Program-made: the position numbers and the translations under genes
Shown here: positions 7,620 through 18,070 of the stretch, piece after piece
How positions within the stretch are numbered: the first letter of the stretch is position 1
Layout of the letters: every line of letters starts with the position of its first letter
Origin: Methylobacter sp.
GTDB lineage: Bacteria; Pseudomonadota; Gammaproteobacteria; Methylococcales; Methylomonadaceae
Direction: 5' to 3'
Assembly: GCA_030653175.1 (NCBI GenBank)
Contig: JAURZV010000106.1
Span: 1-64,000 of the forward strand
DNA length: 64,000 nucleotides
Notes under the pieces: model-generated
Seen by the model: only the letters and a program-made list of their open reading frames with translations
What the model was told of the DNA's origin: nothing
Database searches by the model: none

Positions 7620-8276
7620 ATGACACTTAAAGTCCAAAAAAACCACAATAAAGAAGCGCTGGAGCATTTCTTACGTTTTTGCCATATAAAAAAATATCCA
7701 GCCAAGGCCACCATTATTCGGCCTGGCGATACAGGCGACCGGTTGTATTTTATCATGGACGGATCGGTCAGTGTTTGTGTGGAAGACTCCGAAGGAGGGC
7801 ATGAACTGATTCTCGCTTACTTAAATAAAAATGAATTTATCGGTGAAATTGGCATTTTTAAAGCGACTGAAACGCGAAAAGTCACCGTTAAAACACGTAG
7901 CGAGTGTCATTTGGCCGAAATAAGCTACGAACGATTCCGCCAAATCTTGAAAAAAGAACTCATGGAGTATGGATATGACATATTTTTTATGATTGGTGAA
8001 CAATTATCGTCACGGTTATTAACCACCAGCCGTAATTTAAGTGATCTGGCATTTATGGATGTAGAAGGGCGAATTGCCCGGACTCTGCTCGATTTGTGTA
8101 AAAGTCCCGAAGCAATAACACACCCTGATGGTATGCAACTGCATATCTCCAGACAAGAAATCGGTCGCATGGTCAGTTGCTCAAGAGAAATGGCCGGGCG
8201 CGTTTTAAAAGAACTGGAAAATAAAAAACTGATTACCGCGCACGGCAAAACCATTGTGGTGTTTGGTACGCGTTAA
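7620..8276 (+). CDS. crp: CRP/Vfr-type cyclic-nucleotide-responsive regulator with a changed cAMP pocket residue
   Basis: A 218-residue CRP family regulator, colinear with E. coli CRP to the last residues (HGKTIVVFGTR). The N-terminal cyclic-nucleotide domain has GEIGIF (Glu76) and the arginine at 86 that holds the cAMP phosphate. The next residue, serine in E. coli CRP (Ser83) and Vfr, is lysine here (Lys87). The Thr-Ser pair of the C-helix is kept (TTS, residues 135-137). The recognition helix (SRQEIGRMVSCSREMAGRVL) keeps the Arg-Glu...Arg contact residues, so the DNA site should be TGTGA-like. Ligand preference cannot be assumed to be cAMP; the related Xanthomonas Clp binds c-di-GMP. Confidence 0.85.
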   Translation: MTLKVQKNHNKEALEHFLRFCHIKKYPAKATIIRPGDTGDRLYFIMDGSVSVCVEDSEGGHELILAYLNKNEFIGEIGIFKATETRKVTVKTRSECHLAEISYERFRQILKKELMEYGYDIFFMIGEQLSSRLLTTSRNLSDLAFMDVEGRIARTLLDLCKSPEAITHPDGMQLHISRQEIGRMVSCSREMAGRVLKELENKKLITAHGKTIVVFGTR

Positions 8277-8278
8277 AA

Positions 8279-9160
8279 CTATTCTTTTAGCTTAACCAAG
8301 CCTTCAACCAGCAAGCGCAGTTTATTTTGGATAATGCGGGTGTTTTCAGGTCCCATGCGCAACATCTGTTTATGTATCGGGTTTGATGCCTCAAGTTGTT
8401 GATCGGCAAATTTATATTGTATCGAGTGCCTTTCCAATGCAATTTGCCCGTCTCTAGCAGGTGCGGCAAGAATTACCGCCGCCGCTTTGGTGAAAATATC
8501 TTCCAGACTGTACTCATCCGGATAACTAAACTCTCTAAAAACCTGTACCAATAACGGCCTGAATTTTTTATACACTGCCAGCGTTGCCTGTACATCCATC
8601 GCATTTATTGCCGCGGCCAGCCGGTCATAGCGCCGATAACTTTTAGTGGCGATAAACAGGTTCTCATTATCCTGATCGACTGCAAACGGCTGATCCGGCT
8701 CAAGAAAGCGCAAATGCTTTTCAAGTCGCAATCCCTGCGAAAAATCGTTAACAATAACAACATATTTTCTAATCAGCCGGTCAGTATTCAGCCACCCGGC
8801 AAGCGCTGGAGAAATACCGATCATTTCCTCTCGCAACAATGAATCACTATGGTCAAGATCAGGCAAAATAAGCGAGGTATCCTGATGTAGATCTACAATA
8901 TTATCAGTCACCGCTCCAGGAGCGGCTTCTGTCGTAGCCACCCCGTCTATCGCTTCACTGACTGACAGAGGATCAATTGCCCCCACCTCTCCGGAATCTG
9001 AAGGAAGCGCCAAAATTCGTGTTTCAGGCTCTGTTACGGCATTGCTTTGCAGATGCTTAAAGTAAAACCATCCGACACCCGGCAAAGCGATCAAAATAAT
9101 CGCCACCAAGATTACGCCTCCGCCGATTTTTTTATCTTTAACCTGATCGTATCGATTCAT
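8279..9160 (-). CDS. DUF3014 membrane-anchored protein
   Basis: A 293-residue protein with a short cytoplasmic start and one transmembrane helix (about residues 14-34, GGVILVAIILIALPGVGWFY). A low-complexity acidic linker follows, then a periplasmic DUF3014 domain (RLIRKYVVIVNDFSQGL, PVFREFSYPDEYSLEDIF-like segments and a C-terminal NPIHKQMLRMGPENTR). The role of DUF3014 is not known. It converges on crp with only two bases between the stop codons. Confidence 0.8.
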   Translation of the reverse strand: MNRYDQVKDKKIGGGVILVAIILIALPGVGWFYFKHLQSNAVTEPETRILALPSDSGEVGAIDPLSVSEAIDGVATTEAAPGAVTDNIVDLHQDTSLILPDLDHSDSLLREEMIGISPALAGWLNTDRLIRKYVVIVNDFSQGLRLEKHLRFLEPDQPFAVDQDNENLFIATKSYRRYDRLAAAINAMDVQATLAVYKKFRPLLVQVFREFSYPDEYSLEDIFTKAAAVILAAPARDGQIALERHSIQYKFADQQLEASNPIHKQMLRMGPENTRIIQNKLRLLVEGLVKLKE

Positions 9161-9563
9161 ATGTAAAACCTTATGCGTATAGTTCCACGCGATTATATAC
9201 CTATGCGAACCGGCTCGTTATGCGTGTAACGACAGGAATCCCCCTGCTTTGATGAATTTTGAGTACTAAAAGTTATCAAAATACTGTGCTTGTATGGATG
9301 CAGGAACGGAAAAGGGCAAAATCAAAAGCTTTGCACGTTTATACTGAACGTTTGTGGCGGGATTAAGCCCAACTGAATTCTTAGGTTTATGAATTGAATT
9401 CGCCCAAAGAATTCAGGCTGATTTGGCATTCAACGCTACCTTTACAATCAAAGGCAGACATAAAGGGTGCGCCGACCGGGGCCCCTGTTTACTGATAATT
9501 TTTAATACAAGATTAAGCATTGGCTTGCCTGATCGGGCAAGCCAAGAACACTACACCCTTGCC
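9161..9563. other. Gene-free stretch of about 400 bases with one clear hairpin
   Basis: No coding potential is supported. It holds an ATGGATGCAGG scrap of the dispersed repeat family (near 9294), a partial inverted repeat around GAATTC at 9374-9413, and a hairpin just after typA. Confidence 0.5.
9520..9545 (-). terminator. Hairpin downstream of typA
   Basis: TTGGCTTGCC and GGCAAGCCAA form a 10-bp stem, 19 bases after the typA stop on the minus strand. The following tract is only weakly T-rich, so terminator function is probable but not certain. Confidence 0.5.
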
Positions 9564-11375
9564 TTATCCCTTGGACGCCCTTTTGCGCTCATTTTCAGTT
9601 AAAAATTTCTTGCGCAAGCGTATCGATTTTGGCGTGACTTCAACCAATTCATCTTCGGCAATAAATTCCAGCGCTTGCTCCAGCGTCATTTTTTGAATTC
9701 TCGCCAACACCAAACTTTCATCCGTACCCGATGCGCGAACGTTAGTCAGCGGTTTTGGTTTGCAGGGATTAACTGTTAAATCATTGGTGCGTGAATGCAG
9801 ACCAACCAACATACCCTCATAAACTTCATCACCATTCACCAACAGCAATTCACCACGCTCCTGTAGCGGATGCAATGAATAAGTGACGGCTTTACCCGCA
9901 ACCATTGAAATCAGCACGCCGCGCGAACGACTGCCGACTTCGCCCGGTTTCATCGGACCGTAATGATCGAACACATGGTATAGCAGACCGGAGCCGGAAG
10001 TAGCGGTCATAAACTCGGTTTGGAAACCGATCAAACCACGTGACGGCATCATGTATTCCAAACGGATACGTCCTTTGCCGTCAGGAACCATATTGGTTAA
10101 ATCACCTTTACGCTCACCCAGTTTTTCCATGATCGTACCCTGGTGGATTTCTTCCACTTCAATGGTGACCATTTCAAACGGTTCGCACTTTTTACCGTCA
10201 ATTTCTTTAAGGATAACTTCAGGACGCGACACGCCCATTTCAAAGCCTTCGCGGCGCATATTTTCAATCAATACCGATAAATGCAACTCACCGCGACCCG
10301 ATACTTTGAATTTATCAGGGTCTCCGGTATCTTCAACTTTTAACGCGACGTTATGTTGCAATTCTTTGTCTAATCTGTCGCGAATTTGGCGGGTAGTGAC
10401 AAATTTACCTTCACGTCCGGCAAACGGCGAGTTATTAACCTGAAAAGTCATGGTTACCGTCGGTTCATCAACCGACAGGGGTGTCATCGCTTCTATATGG
10501 TCCGGATGGCAGATGGTATCTGATATTTCCAGCTTTTCAATACCGGCAAAGGCAATAATATCGCCGGCGCGGGCCTCTTGAACTTCAACGCGATCCAAGC
10601 CATGAAAGCCGTAAACCTGCAGCATACGACCTTTACGTTCGACACCTTCCCGATTGACAATAACCAGCGGCATGTTGGGCCTTATGGTGCCGCGCTGAAT
10701 CCGACCGATACCGATAACGCCGGTGTAAGTGTTGTAATCCAGACTAGACACCTGCATTTGGAAGGGGCCGTCCATATCGACGGCAGGCGGACTGACTTTG
10801 GAAACAATCGTCTCAAATAGCGGCGTCATATCGCCGCCGGTGATAGTGTGCTCCAATCCGGCATAGCCATTGATTGCCGAGGCAAATACAATAGGAAAAT
10901 CCAGCTGTTCGTCGGTTGCGCCCAAGCGGTCGAATAAATCGAAGGTTTGATCGACAACCCAGTCCGGACGCGCACCTGGGCGGTCGATTTTATTGATGAC
11001 CACAATCGGTTTCAGGCCCAAAGCAAACGCTTTTTGGGTGACAAATCGGGTTTGCGGCATGGGGCCGTCCACCGCATCGACCAGTAACAATACCGAGTCG
11101 ACCATCGACAATACCCGTTCCACTTCGCCGCCAAAATCGGCATGGCCTGGGGTGTCGACGATATTGATATGATAGCCGTTCCAATCCAGCGCCGTATTTT
11201 TGGCCAGAATGGTAATGCCGCGCTCTTTTTCAATATCGTTAGAGTCCATAATGCGCTCAGTCACTTTAGTATGAGCGGCAAACGTGCCGGACTGTTGCAA
11301 TAATTTATCAACCAGGGTCGTTTTACCATGGTCAACGTGGGCAATAATTGCAATGTTTCTTAATTTTTCGATCAC
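9564..11375 (-). CDS. typA: Ribosome-associated translational GTPase TypA/BipA
   Basis: A 603-residue translational GTPase with all G boxes: AHVDHGKTT (P-loop, residues 12-20), [24 protein letters not shown] and SAINGYAG. Elongation-factor domain 2, domain III/V repeats ([20 protein letters not shown]) and the BipA-specific C-terminal domain follow. Length is standard (E. coli 607). BipA helps large-subunit assembly and translation under stress or cold. It is transcribed divergently from secD across a 133-base gap that carries a long perfect inverted repeat. Confidence 0.96.
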   Translation of the reverse strand: MIEKLRNIAIIAHVDHGKTTLVDKLLQQSGTFAAHTKVTERIMDSNDIEKERGITILAKNTALDWNGYHINIVDTPGHADFGGEVERVLSMVDSVLLLVDAVDGPMPQTRFVTQKAFALGLKPIVVINKIDRPGARPDWVVDQTFDLFDRLGATDEQLDFPIVFASAINGYAGLEHTITGGDMTPLFETIVSKVSPPAVDMDGPFQMQVSSLDYNTYTGVIGIGRIQRGTIRPNMPLVIVNREGVERKGRMLQVYGFHGLDRVEVQEARAGDIIAFAGIEKLEISDTICHPDHIEAMTPLSVDEPTVTMTFQVNNSPFAGREGKFVTTRQIRDRLDKELQHNVALKVEDTGDPDKFKVSGRGELHLSVLIENMRREGFEMGVSRPEVILKEIDGKKCEPFEMVTIEVEEIHQGTIMEKLGERKGDLTNMVPDGKGRIRLEYMMPSRGLIGFQTEFMTATSGSGLLYHVFDHYGPMKPGEVGSRSRGVLISMVAGKAVTYSLHPLQERGELLLVNGDEVYEGMLVGLHSRTNDLTVNPCKPKPLTNVRASGTDESLVLARIQKMTLEQALEFIAEDELVEVTPKSIRLRKKFLTENERKRASKG

Positions 11376-11410
11376 TTTTATGTACTCTAAGGTTTAAATA
11401 AATGCAGATG

Positions 11411-11474
11411 CGTTGTGGGCGCGAATTTATTCGCGCTTTTAACCTACTGCGCGAATAAATTCGCGCCCACAACG
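11411..11474. repeat. Perfect 26-bp inverted repeat between typA and secD
   Basis: Arms at 11411-11436 and 11449-11474 are exact reverse complements with a 12-base spacer. The arms contain a nested palindrome (GCGCGAATTTATTCGCGC). The element fills most of the divergent promoter region of typA and secD. The sequence type (GGGCGCGAATTTATTCGCG) is known as an intergenic palindrome in many proteobacteria. Confidence 0.8.
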
Positions 11475-11508
11475 TCTCTACGACATAGTTGAATTGTTGG
11501 AATAACAC

Positions 11509-13356
11509 ATGCAAAATCGTTTCCCACTTTGGAAAAATCTATTGGTCCTGATTGTTTTTGCCGTCGGGATTATTTATGCGTTGCCGAACTTGTACGGCGA
11601 CGATCCTTCTGTTCAGGTGTCATCGACACACCCTGCCAAATTGGTGCAGGAACAGGCAAATCAGATCGAGTCTGTCATTAAGACGGCCGGATTTAATATA
11701 AAGGCATTTGAGTTTAAAGACGGCCGCATTTTGGCCCGGTTTAACAGCGCCGACGATCAGCTAAAAGCGGCGGATTTGCTCAGGGAGAAAATGAGCGACG
11801 ATTATAACGTCGCGTTAAATCTGGCGCCTACAACGCCCGCTTGGCTAAGAGCTTTGGGTGCGGAAGCCATGTATCTGGGTCTTGACTTGCGCGGCGGGGT
11901 GCATTTCCTGCTGGAAGTGGACATGGATGCAGCTGTCAAGCAGGCGGAAGATCGTTACAACGATGATGTGCGTCTGGCGTTAAGAAACGAAAAAATACGT
12001 TACCAATCTGTTTCTAAAGACAACGGTTTCATTAAGGTCAAGCTGAACTCTGCTGATGACAAGCCTGCACTGATGAAGCTGCTGGGTAAGGATTTTCGCG
12101 CTCTGGAGGTTACCGAGCCAAAAGAGCAGGATCAAGTCTGGTTGAAGCTTTCTGAAAAAGAAGTACGCGATATCAAGAAATTTGCCGTAGCGCAAAACAT
12201 GACCACCTTGCGTAATCGCGTCAACGAATTGGGTGTGGCGGAACCGGTAATTCAGCAGCAAGGCGAAAACCGCATCGTGGTTCAGTTGCCCGGCGTACAG
12301 GATACGACCCGCGCCAAGGAGATTTTGGGCACAACGGCTACGCTGGAATACCGTTTGGTTGATGTGGAACACGATGTGCAAAAAGCGGTCGAAGGCCATG
12401 TCCCGGTCGGCAGCCGCCTATATTATGAAAGAAACGGCAACCCGATCCTGCTGGATCGTCGGGTTATCGTGACCGGCGATCAAATCGTCGATGCTTCTTC
12501 CGGCGTTGATCAGGATGGCAGGCCCTCGGTAAATATTTCCCTGAACGGTATTGGCGCAGCCAAAATGGGCAAACTGACCCAGGCTAACGTCGGCAAGCCT
12601 ATGGCGGTGGTATTCATCGAATATAAAGTCGAAACCAAGTTGGTGAACGGCCAAAAAGTCCGTCATAAAGAGAAGGTTGAAAAAGTTATCAACGTGGCGA
12701 CTATTCAGGGTGTTTTCAGTCATCGTTTCCAGACCACCGGTTTAGACAGTCCTCAAGAAGCGCGCAACCTGTCGCTGTTGTTAAGAGCCGGCGCGTTGGC
12801 CGCCCCTGTTGATATTGTCGAAGAACGCACCGTGGGGCCAAGTTTAGGTCAGGATAATATCGATAAGGGTATCTTGTCTTTTGTGGTGGGTTTTGCGTTG
12901 GTTGTGTTGTTTATGGCGGTTTATTATCGACTATTCGGCATGATTGCCAACTTTGCACTGGCGTTTAACGTGGTGATTGTGGTGGCGATTTTGTCGATGT
13001 TGCAGGCAACGTTAACTTTGCCGGGTATTGCCGGGATCATCTTGACCGTAGGCATGTCGGTTGACGCCAACGTGTTGATCTTCGAACGGATTAAAGAAGA
13101 ACTTAAAAAGGGCCATACGCCGCAATCCGCTATCTTTATTGGCTATGATAAAGCCTTTGCAACCATCCTTGATTCCCATTTTACCAACCTTGTGGTTGCT
13201 GTGGTGTTATTTGCTTACGGCACAGGTTCTGTCAAAGGTTTTGCGGTAACGCTGATTATCGGGATTTTGTCATCCATGTTTACTGCAATTACCGGTACGC
13301 GGATGGTTATTAACTGGATATACGGTAACCGCAGGGTTGAGAAATTATCTATTTAG
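11509..13356 (+). CDS. secD: Protein translocase subunit SecD
   Basis: A 615-residue SecD. It has an N-terminal membrane helix (LLVLIVFAVGIIYALPNLY). A large periplasmic region follows, containing the family signature LGLDLRGGVHFLLEVDMD (about residues 122-140) and the P1 head. The C-terminal five-helix RND-type domain includes GIAGIILTVGMSVDANVLIF and ERIKEELKKG. With SecF it uses the proton gradient to help release of secreted proteins. It precedes secF by 65 bases on the same strand. The usual upstream yajC is absent here, because typA is divergent. Confidence 0.96.
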   Translation: MQNRFPLWKNLLVLIVFAVGIIYALPNLYGDDPSVQVSSTHPAKLVQEQANQIESVIKTAGFNIKAFEFKDGRILARFNSADDQLKAADLLREKMSDDYNVALNLAPTTPAWLRALGAEAMYLGLDLRGGVHFLLEVDMDAAVKQAEDRYNDDVRLALRNEKIRYQSVSKDNGFIKVKLNSADDKPALMKLLGKDFRALEVTEPKEQDQVWLKLSEKEVRDIKKFAVAQNMTTLRNRVNELGVAEPVIQQQGENRIVVQLPGVQDTTRAKEILGTTATLEYRLVDVEHDVQKAVEGHVPVGSRLYYERNGNPILLDRRVIVTGDQIVDASSGVDQDGRPSVNISLNGIGAAKMGKLTQANVGKPMAVVFIEYKVETKLVNGQKVRHKEKVEKVINVATIQGVFSHRFQTTGLDSPQEARNLSLLLRAGALAAPVDIVEERTVGPSLGQDNIDKGILSFVVGFALVVLFMAVYYRLFGMIANFALAFNVVIVVAILSMLQATLTLPGIAGIILTVGMSVDANVLIFERIKEELKKGHTPQSAIFIGYDKAFATILDSHFTNLVVAVVLFAYGTGSVKGFAVTLIIGILSSMFTAITGTRMVINWIYGNRRVEKLSI

Positions 13357-13421
13357 TAAAATGTCGGGTTACACGCTTTGGGTAAATCCGACTTACATGA
13401 CTTTTACATAGAAGATTAAAT

Positions 13422-14348
13422 ATGTTTAATAAAGATATAAATTTTATAGGTAACCGGAATATAGCGCTGATATTTTCCGCTGTGCTGACTCTTGTTTCGA
13501 TAGGATCGCTGGCTGTACGCGGTTTGCAGATGGGTATCGATTTTACCGGCGGTACCTTGATTGAAGTGGGGTATCAAAAAACAGCTGATTTAACCGTACT
13601 GCGTAACACCTTGGATACTGAAGGTTTTAGCGATGCCACGGTGCAGAATTTCGGTACCACAAAAGATGTTCTGATTCGTCTGAAACCGCAAGAAGGGGTT
13701 AGCAATGTCGAATTAAGTTCCAAGGTACTTGAGGCCATTAACAAAAATACCGCAGAACCGGCAAGTGTGCGCCGTGTTGAATTTGTAGGTCCTCAAGTCG
13801 GAGACGATCTGGCAGAGGATGGCTTTTTGGCCTTATTGTATTCGACGATAGGTATTTTGATTTACATCGCTTGGCGTTTTGAGTGGAAATTCTCTGCTGG
13901 AGCCGTCATAGCGACAATTCATGATGTTGTTGTTACCTTGGGGTTATTCTCTATATTAGGATTAGAATTTGATTTGACGGTATTGGCGGCGGTTCTGGCG
14001 TTGATCGGTTATTCCTTGAACGATACCATTGTGGTTTATGACCGTATCCGCGAAAATTTTCGAGAATTAAGAAATAAATCCACCGAAGAAATCATGAATA
14101 TTTCGGTCAATGTCACGTTAAGTCGTACCATCATGACGTCGCTGACGGTGATTCTGGTGCTGGCTTCCTTGTTCTTTTTGGGTGGAGAAGTGATACATAA
14201 CTTTTCCATTGTGCTGTTATTCGGCGTATTTTTTGGAACGTATTCCTCTATTTTTATTGCCAGTCCTATGGCTTTACTGTTGGGTATCAGCCCTGAGGAT
14301 TTGATGATCCCGGTAAAAGAAGGTGCTGAACTGGATGGCAGGCCTTAA
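13422..14348 (+). CDS. secF: Protein translocase subunit SecF
   Basis: A 308-residue SecF. It has one N-terminal helix, then MGIDFTGGTLIEVGY (family signature, about residues 37-51), a small periplasmic domain and five C-terminal helices. The conserved cytoplasmic segment GYSLNDTIVVYDRIRENFRE and the motif SVNVTLSRTIMTSLT are present. It is co-transcribed with secD; the two products form the SecDF complex in the inner membrane. Confidence 0.96.
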   Translation: MFNKDINFIGNRNIALIFSAVLTLVSIGSLAVRGLQMGIDFTGGTLIEVGYQKTADLTVLRNTLDTEGFSDATVQNFGTTKDVLIRLKPQEGVSNVELSSKVLEAINKNTAEPASVRRVEFVGPQVGDDLAEDGFLALLYSTIGILIYIAWRFEWKFSAGAVIATIHDVVVTLGLFSILGLEFDLTVLAAVLALIGYSLNDTIVVYDRIRENFRELRNKSTEEIMNISVNVTLSRTIMTSLTVILVLASLFFLGGEVIHNFSIVLLFGVFFGTYSSIFIASPMALLLGISPEDLMIPVKEGAELDGRP

Positions 14349-14372
14349 GCCTTTCAGGTATTTTTAAAATAC

Positions 14373-14400
14373 AGCGGCCGATCAGGTATAATCGGCCGCT
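14373..14400. terminator. Perfect hairpin between secF and ndk
   Basis: AGCGGCCGAT pairs exactly with ATCGGCCGCT around an 8-base loop. There is no T-run. The loop and right arm include TATAAT (14387-14392), which could also be the -10 box of an ndk promoter, so hairpin and promoter may overlap. Confidence 0.45.
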
Positions 14401-14434
14401 TAACAACATTTATTCACAATTGGAGCTTTAAAAA

Positions 14435-14866
14435 ATGGCGATAGAACGCACTTTTTCAATCATTAAACCTGATGCTGTAGCAAAAAATGTAATCGGCGAA
14501 ATTTACAGCCGTTTTGAAAAAAACGATTTAAAAATCGTTGCCGCAAAAATGCTGCATTTGACCAAAGCACAAGCCGAAGGTTTTTACGCAGAACACAGCG
14601 AACGCGGTTTTTTTAATGATTTAGTGGCATTTATGATTTCAGGTCCCGTGATCATGCAAGTGCTGGAAGGTGAAAACGCGGTTCTTAAGCATCGCGACAT
14701 CATGGGCGCAACCAATCCTAAAGAAGCGGCCGCCGGAACTATCCGCGCCGATTTCGCCGGCAGCATTGATGAAAATGCCGTACACGGCTCAGACGCCGTC
14801 GAAACCGCTCAAAGGGAAATTGCTTACTTTTTCTCAGACAATGAAATCTGTGCTAGAACCCGTTAA
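14435..14866 (+). CDS. ndk: Nucleoside diphosphate kinase
   Basis: A 143-residue enzyme of normal length. It transfers the gamma phosphate from ATP to nucleoside diphosphates. The active histidine is His117 in [11 protein letters not shown]; the N-terminal [11 protein letters not shown] and the Kpn-loop region are intact. An AATTGGAGC sequence lies upstream of ATG. The 3' end overlaps the start of rlmN by 26 bases, giving tight coupling. Confidence 0.97.
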   Translation: MAIERTFSIIKPDAVAKNVIGEIYSRFEKNDLKIVAAKMLHLTKAQAEGFYAEHSERGFFNDLVAFMISGPVIMQVLEGENAVLKHRDIMGATNPKEAAAGTIRADFAGSIDENAVHGSDAVETAQREIAYFFSDNEICARTR

Positions 14867-15953
14867 TACAAAAACCATCAATTTGCTCGATTTCGACAGA
14901 AAAGGCCTTGCGGCCTTTTTTGTCGAGTTAGGCGAGAAGCCTTTTCGGGCGACGCAGCTGCTCAAATGGATCTATCAGGAAGGCGTCGAAGACTTCGACC
15001 TGATGACCAATTTGAGCAAGTCATTGCGCGCTTATTTAACTGAAAATTGCTATATAGCAACGCCTGAAATTGTGGTTGAGCAAATCGCGACGGACGGTAC
15101 GTGTAAATGGGTCATGCAAACCCATTGCGGCAATCGGATAGAAACGGTCTTTATTCCTGAAGAGGGGCGCGGCACTTTATGCGTCTCATCGCAAATCGGC
15201 TGTGCGTTGGCTTGCACTTTTTGTTCTACCGCCCAGCAAGGCTTTAATCGTAACCTGACCACGGCAGAAATCATCGGCCAGTTATTTGCGGCGCAAAAAC
15301 GGTTGGGCTCGGAAAACAGAATTACCAATGTAGTCATGATGGGCATGGGCGAGCCGCTGCTTAATTTTGACAATGTAGTCGCGGCCATGAACCTGATGAT
15401 GGATGATTTTACCTTCGGGCTGTCCAAGCGCCGGGTGACCATCAGTACCTCGGGCGTAGTGCCGGCCATGTACCGGTTAACCCAGGTCTGCGATGTCAGT
15501 CTTGCGGTGTCGTTACATGCAGTAACCGATGAATTAAGGGATGAACTGGTTCCCATTAACAAAAAATATCCATTGAAAGAGTTGATGGAAGCATGCCGGG
15601 ATAACGCAAAGATAGCGCCGCGGCGCACCGTCACTTTTGAATATGTGATGCTTGATGGTATTAACGACTCGATGCAGGATGCGCGGGGACTTATTAAGCT
15701 ATTAAAAACGGTGCCGTCAAAAATCAATTTAATACCGTTTAACCCGTTTCCTAACTCCGCTTATCGCTGTTCCAGTAAAGAAGCGATTAATCGCTTTAAA
15801 ACGCTGTTAAACGACGCCGGCATAGTCACCACGGTCAGAAAGACGCGCGGCGAAGACATTGATGCCGCCTGCGGTCAGTTGGTAGGGCAAGTTAAAGATA
15901 AAAGTCGCAGGCATTTAAAACTCCAACCGTCAGGCTCCGAACGTGCAGCTTGA
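14841..15953 (+). CDS. rlmN: Dual-specificity 23S rRNA A2503 / tRNA A37 C2-methyltransferase
   Basis: A 370-residue radical-SAM methyltransferase. The cluster motif is [15 protein letters not shown] (Cys121, Cys125, Cys128). Downstream are [34 protein letters not shown] and the C-terminal catalytic cysteine in [10 protein letters not shown]. The start at 14841 ([10 protein letters not shown]) gives normal length; an upstream frame opening at 14670 lies entirely inside ndk. The gene begins the rlmN-pilF-hisS-yfgM-bamB-der series. It ends just before the pilF start, almost touching. Confidence 0.96.
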   Translation: MKSVLEPVNTKTINLLDFDRKGLAAFFVELGEKPFRATQLLKWIYQEGVEDFDLMTNLSKSLRAYLTENCYIATPEIVVEQIATDGTCKWVMQTHCGNRIETVFIPEEGRGTLCVSSQIGCALACTFCSTAQQGFNRNLTTAEIIGQLFAAQKRLGSENRITNVVMMGMGEPLLNFDNVVAAMNLMMDDFTFGLSKRRVTISTSGVVPAMYRLTQVCDVSLAVSLHAVTDELRDELVPINKKYPLKELMEACRDNAKIAPRRTVTFEYVMLDGINDSMQDARGLIKLLKTVPSKINLIPFNPFPNSAYRCSSKEAINRFKTLLNDAGIVTTVRKTRGEDIDAACGQLVGQVKDKSRRHLKLQPSGSERAA

Positions 15954-15963
15954 TTTATCAGGA

Positions 15964-16704
15964 ATGATTAATCGATTTGTGCTTGGCCTGTTCGTTACGA
16001 CTTTGGTCGCTTGCAGTTCAGCAGGCAGCACTAAAAGTAAAAATTCCGACGATGTGCATTTGCAGCTGGGAGTGCGCTATCTAAGCATGAATAAGCTGGA
16101 ATTGGCTAAGGAGAACTTGCTGCTGGCATTAAAAAATAATTCGGATAATACACAGGCGCACAATGCCCTGGCTTTTTTGTATGAAAAATTAAATCAGCCC
16201 GACAAGGCCAAAGAGCATTATGAGACAGCACTGGATCTGACGCCTGATGATTTGGGCGTGAAAAATAATTTCGGTCGATTTCTGTGTGAACGTGGAGAGC
16301 TTGAAGAAGGCATGACGTTATTATCTGAGGCCAGTTCAAATCCGTTAAACGACAGGCAGTGGTTGGCCTTAACAAATGCCGGACGATGCGAACTGAGTAA
16401 GGGACAAAAACAGCAAGCCGAGACTTATTTCCGGCAAGCGCTGCAACTTAATAACGCCTATGCGCCGGCGTTGTCGGAAATGCAAAAAATTGCTTATCAC
16501 AACGGCGATTTTTGGGCGGCAAAAGGCTTTTTGCAGCGTTATCTGGGCGTTGCAGACCATACACCTGAAACCTTATGGTTTGCAGCGCAAGCTGAGCGGG
16601 CATTGGGTAACAAAGAACTTGCCAGGGAATATAAAAATTTATTGCTGGAAAAATTTCCGCTTTCAAATGAAGCAAAAAAAATCGCAGGGGTTAAGGATTT
16701 TTAA
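15964..16704 (+). CDS. pilF: Type IV pilus biogenesis/stability lipoprotein PilF (PilW)
   Basis: A 246-residue protein with a lipoprotein signal ([19 protein letters not shown], lipobox Cys about residue 18) and tandem TPR helices ([59 protein letters not shown]). PilF/PilW pilots the PilQ secretin to the outer membrane. I chose ATG 15964, preceded by AGGA, rather than an upstream GTG, because it gives the clean signal peptide. It lies between rlmN and hisS. The rodZ and ispG genes that often sit at this point in related genomes are absent. Confidence 0.88.
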   Translation: MINRFVLGLFVTTLVACSSAGSTKSKNSDDVHLQLGVRYLSMNKLELAKENLLLALKNNSDNTQAHNALAFLYEKLNQPDKAKEHYETALDLTPDDLGVKNNFGRFLCERGELEEGMTLLSEASSNPLNDRQWLALTNAGRCELSKGQKQQAETYFRQALQLNNAYAPALSEMQKIAYHNGDFWAAKGFLQRYLGVADHTPETLWFAAQAERALGNKELAREYKNLLLEKFPLSNEAKKIAGVKDF

Positions 16705-16727
16705 CTTCTACAGAACTCCAATTAAAT

Positions 16728-18005
16728 ATGGCAAATAATATTCAAGCAATTCGTGGGATGCACGATGTGCTGCCTGAGCAGACTCCGCTCTGGCAATATG
16801 CGGAACAATGTATCAGAGACGTACTCGGTACTTACGGTTACAGTGAAATTCGGTTGCCCATTGTGGAAAAAACCGAACTGTTCAAGCGCTCTATCGGCGA
16901 AGTAACCGATATTGTCGAAAAGGAAATGTACACGTTTGACGACCGGAACGGCGACTCCTTGACTTTGCGTCCGGAAGGCACGGCCGGCTGTCTTAGAGCC
17001 TGTCTGGAGCATGGCTTATTACACAATCAGGTACACCGGTTATGGTATTACGGGCCGATGTATCGGCATGAGCGTCCGCAAAAAGGCCGTTATCGCCAGT
17101 TTTTTCAGCTGGGTGTCGAAACCTACGGTATGGCGGGTCCTGATATTGATGCAGAATTGATCCTGATCATGGACCGGTTATGGAAAAAACTGGGTGTTCG
17201 CGATAAGGTTCGCCTACAGCTCAATTCTTTAGGCACGATTGCCGAGCGTATTGTTTACCGGGAAAGTCTGGTCGGCTATTTTCAAGAGCAACTTGATCAA
17301 TTGGATGAAGACAGTTTGCGTCGGTTGGAGACCAATCCGCTGCGGATTCTGGATACCAAAAACCCGGCGATGCGGCAGGTTGTCGCTAATGCGCCGGAAT
17401 TGACGGACTATCTGGGCGATGAAAGCCGTCAGCATTTTAACGCAATAACCGCGATTTTGGATGATCTGGACATAGGCTACGAGATCAATTCCCGGTTGGT
17501 GCGCGGTCTGGATTATTACAGCAAGACCGTTTTCGAATGGGTTACCGACGAACTGGGCTCTCAGGGCACTGTATGCGCCGGCGGGCGTTATGACGGACTG
17601 ATAGAGCAGCTGGGCGGCAAACCCAATCATGCCGTCGGTTTTGCGATGGGCATGGAGCGCTTGTTGGCTTTGATGGAAACATTGGATAGTGTGCAACTTG
17701 CAAGCCCCGTTGATGTGTACATGATCCGGGTCGGCGAAACAGCGGAACAGGAAGGTATGCGCTTTGCCGAGACCATCAGGAATGAAATTCCCGGCTTGAA
17801 ATTGCAAGTCAATTGCGGCGGCGGCAGTTTTAAAAGTCAGTTTAAAAAAGCCGACAAAAGCGGTGCCGAATTTGCGATCATTCTGGGAGACGATGAAGTC
17901 AGTCGCGGCGAGGTCAGTGTCAAACCGCTACGTAACAGCGAGCAAGAACAGCAGAATATGACTCAGCAGCAGGCGATTAAGTTTTTACAGATGCAAATTA
18001 TGTAG
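16728..18005 (+). CDS. hisS: Histidyl-tRNA synthetase
   Basis: A 425-residue class II synthetase. Visible are the start [14 protein letters not shown], motif 2 ([20 protein letters not shown]), the histidine-specific loop [15 protein letters not shown], a second histidine-loop element ([12 protein letters not shown]), motif 3 ([13 protein letters not shown]) and the C-terminal anticodon domain. A REP-like palindrome begins immediately at the stop codon. Confidence 0.97.
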   Translation: MANNIQAIRGMHDVLPEQTPLWQYAEQCIRDVLGTYGYSEIRLPIVEKTELFKRSIGEVTDIVEKEMYTFDDRNGDSLTLRPEGTAGCLRACLEHGLLHNQVHRLWYYGPMYRHERPQKGRYRQFFQLGVETYGMAGPDIDAELILIMDRLWKKLGVRDKVRLQLNSLGTIAERIVYRESLVGYFQEQLDQLDEDSLRRLETNPLRILDTKNPAMRQVVANAPELTDYLGDESRQHFNAITAILDDLDIGYEINSRLVRGLDYYSKTVFEWVTDELGSQGTVCAGGRYDGLIEQLGGKPNHAVGFAMGMERLLALMETLDSVQLASPVDVYMIRVGETAEQEGMRFAETIRNEIPGLKLQVNCGGGSFKSQFKKADKSGAEFAIILGDDEVSRGEVSVKPLRNSEQEQQNMTQQQAIKFLQMQIM

Positions 18006-18031
18006 GTCGGGTTAGCGTAGCGTAACCCGAC
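18006..18031. repeat. REP-like palindrome after hisS
   Basis: GTCGGGTTAGC and CGTAACCCGAC form a stem around GTAG. It is adjacent to the hisS stop codon in the hisS-yfgM spacer and could stabilise the upstream part of the transcript. Confidence 0.65.
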
Positions 18032-18070
18032 ATTTCGCTATTTTTAAATTATCAAACAAGAGAAAAACAA

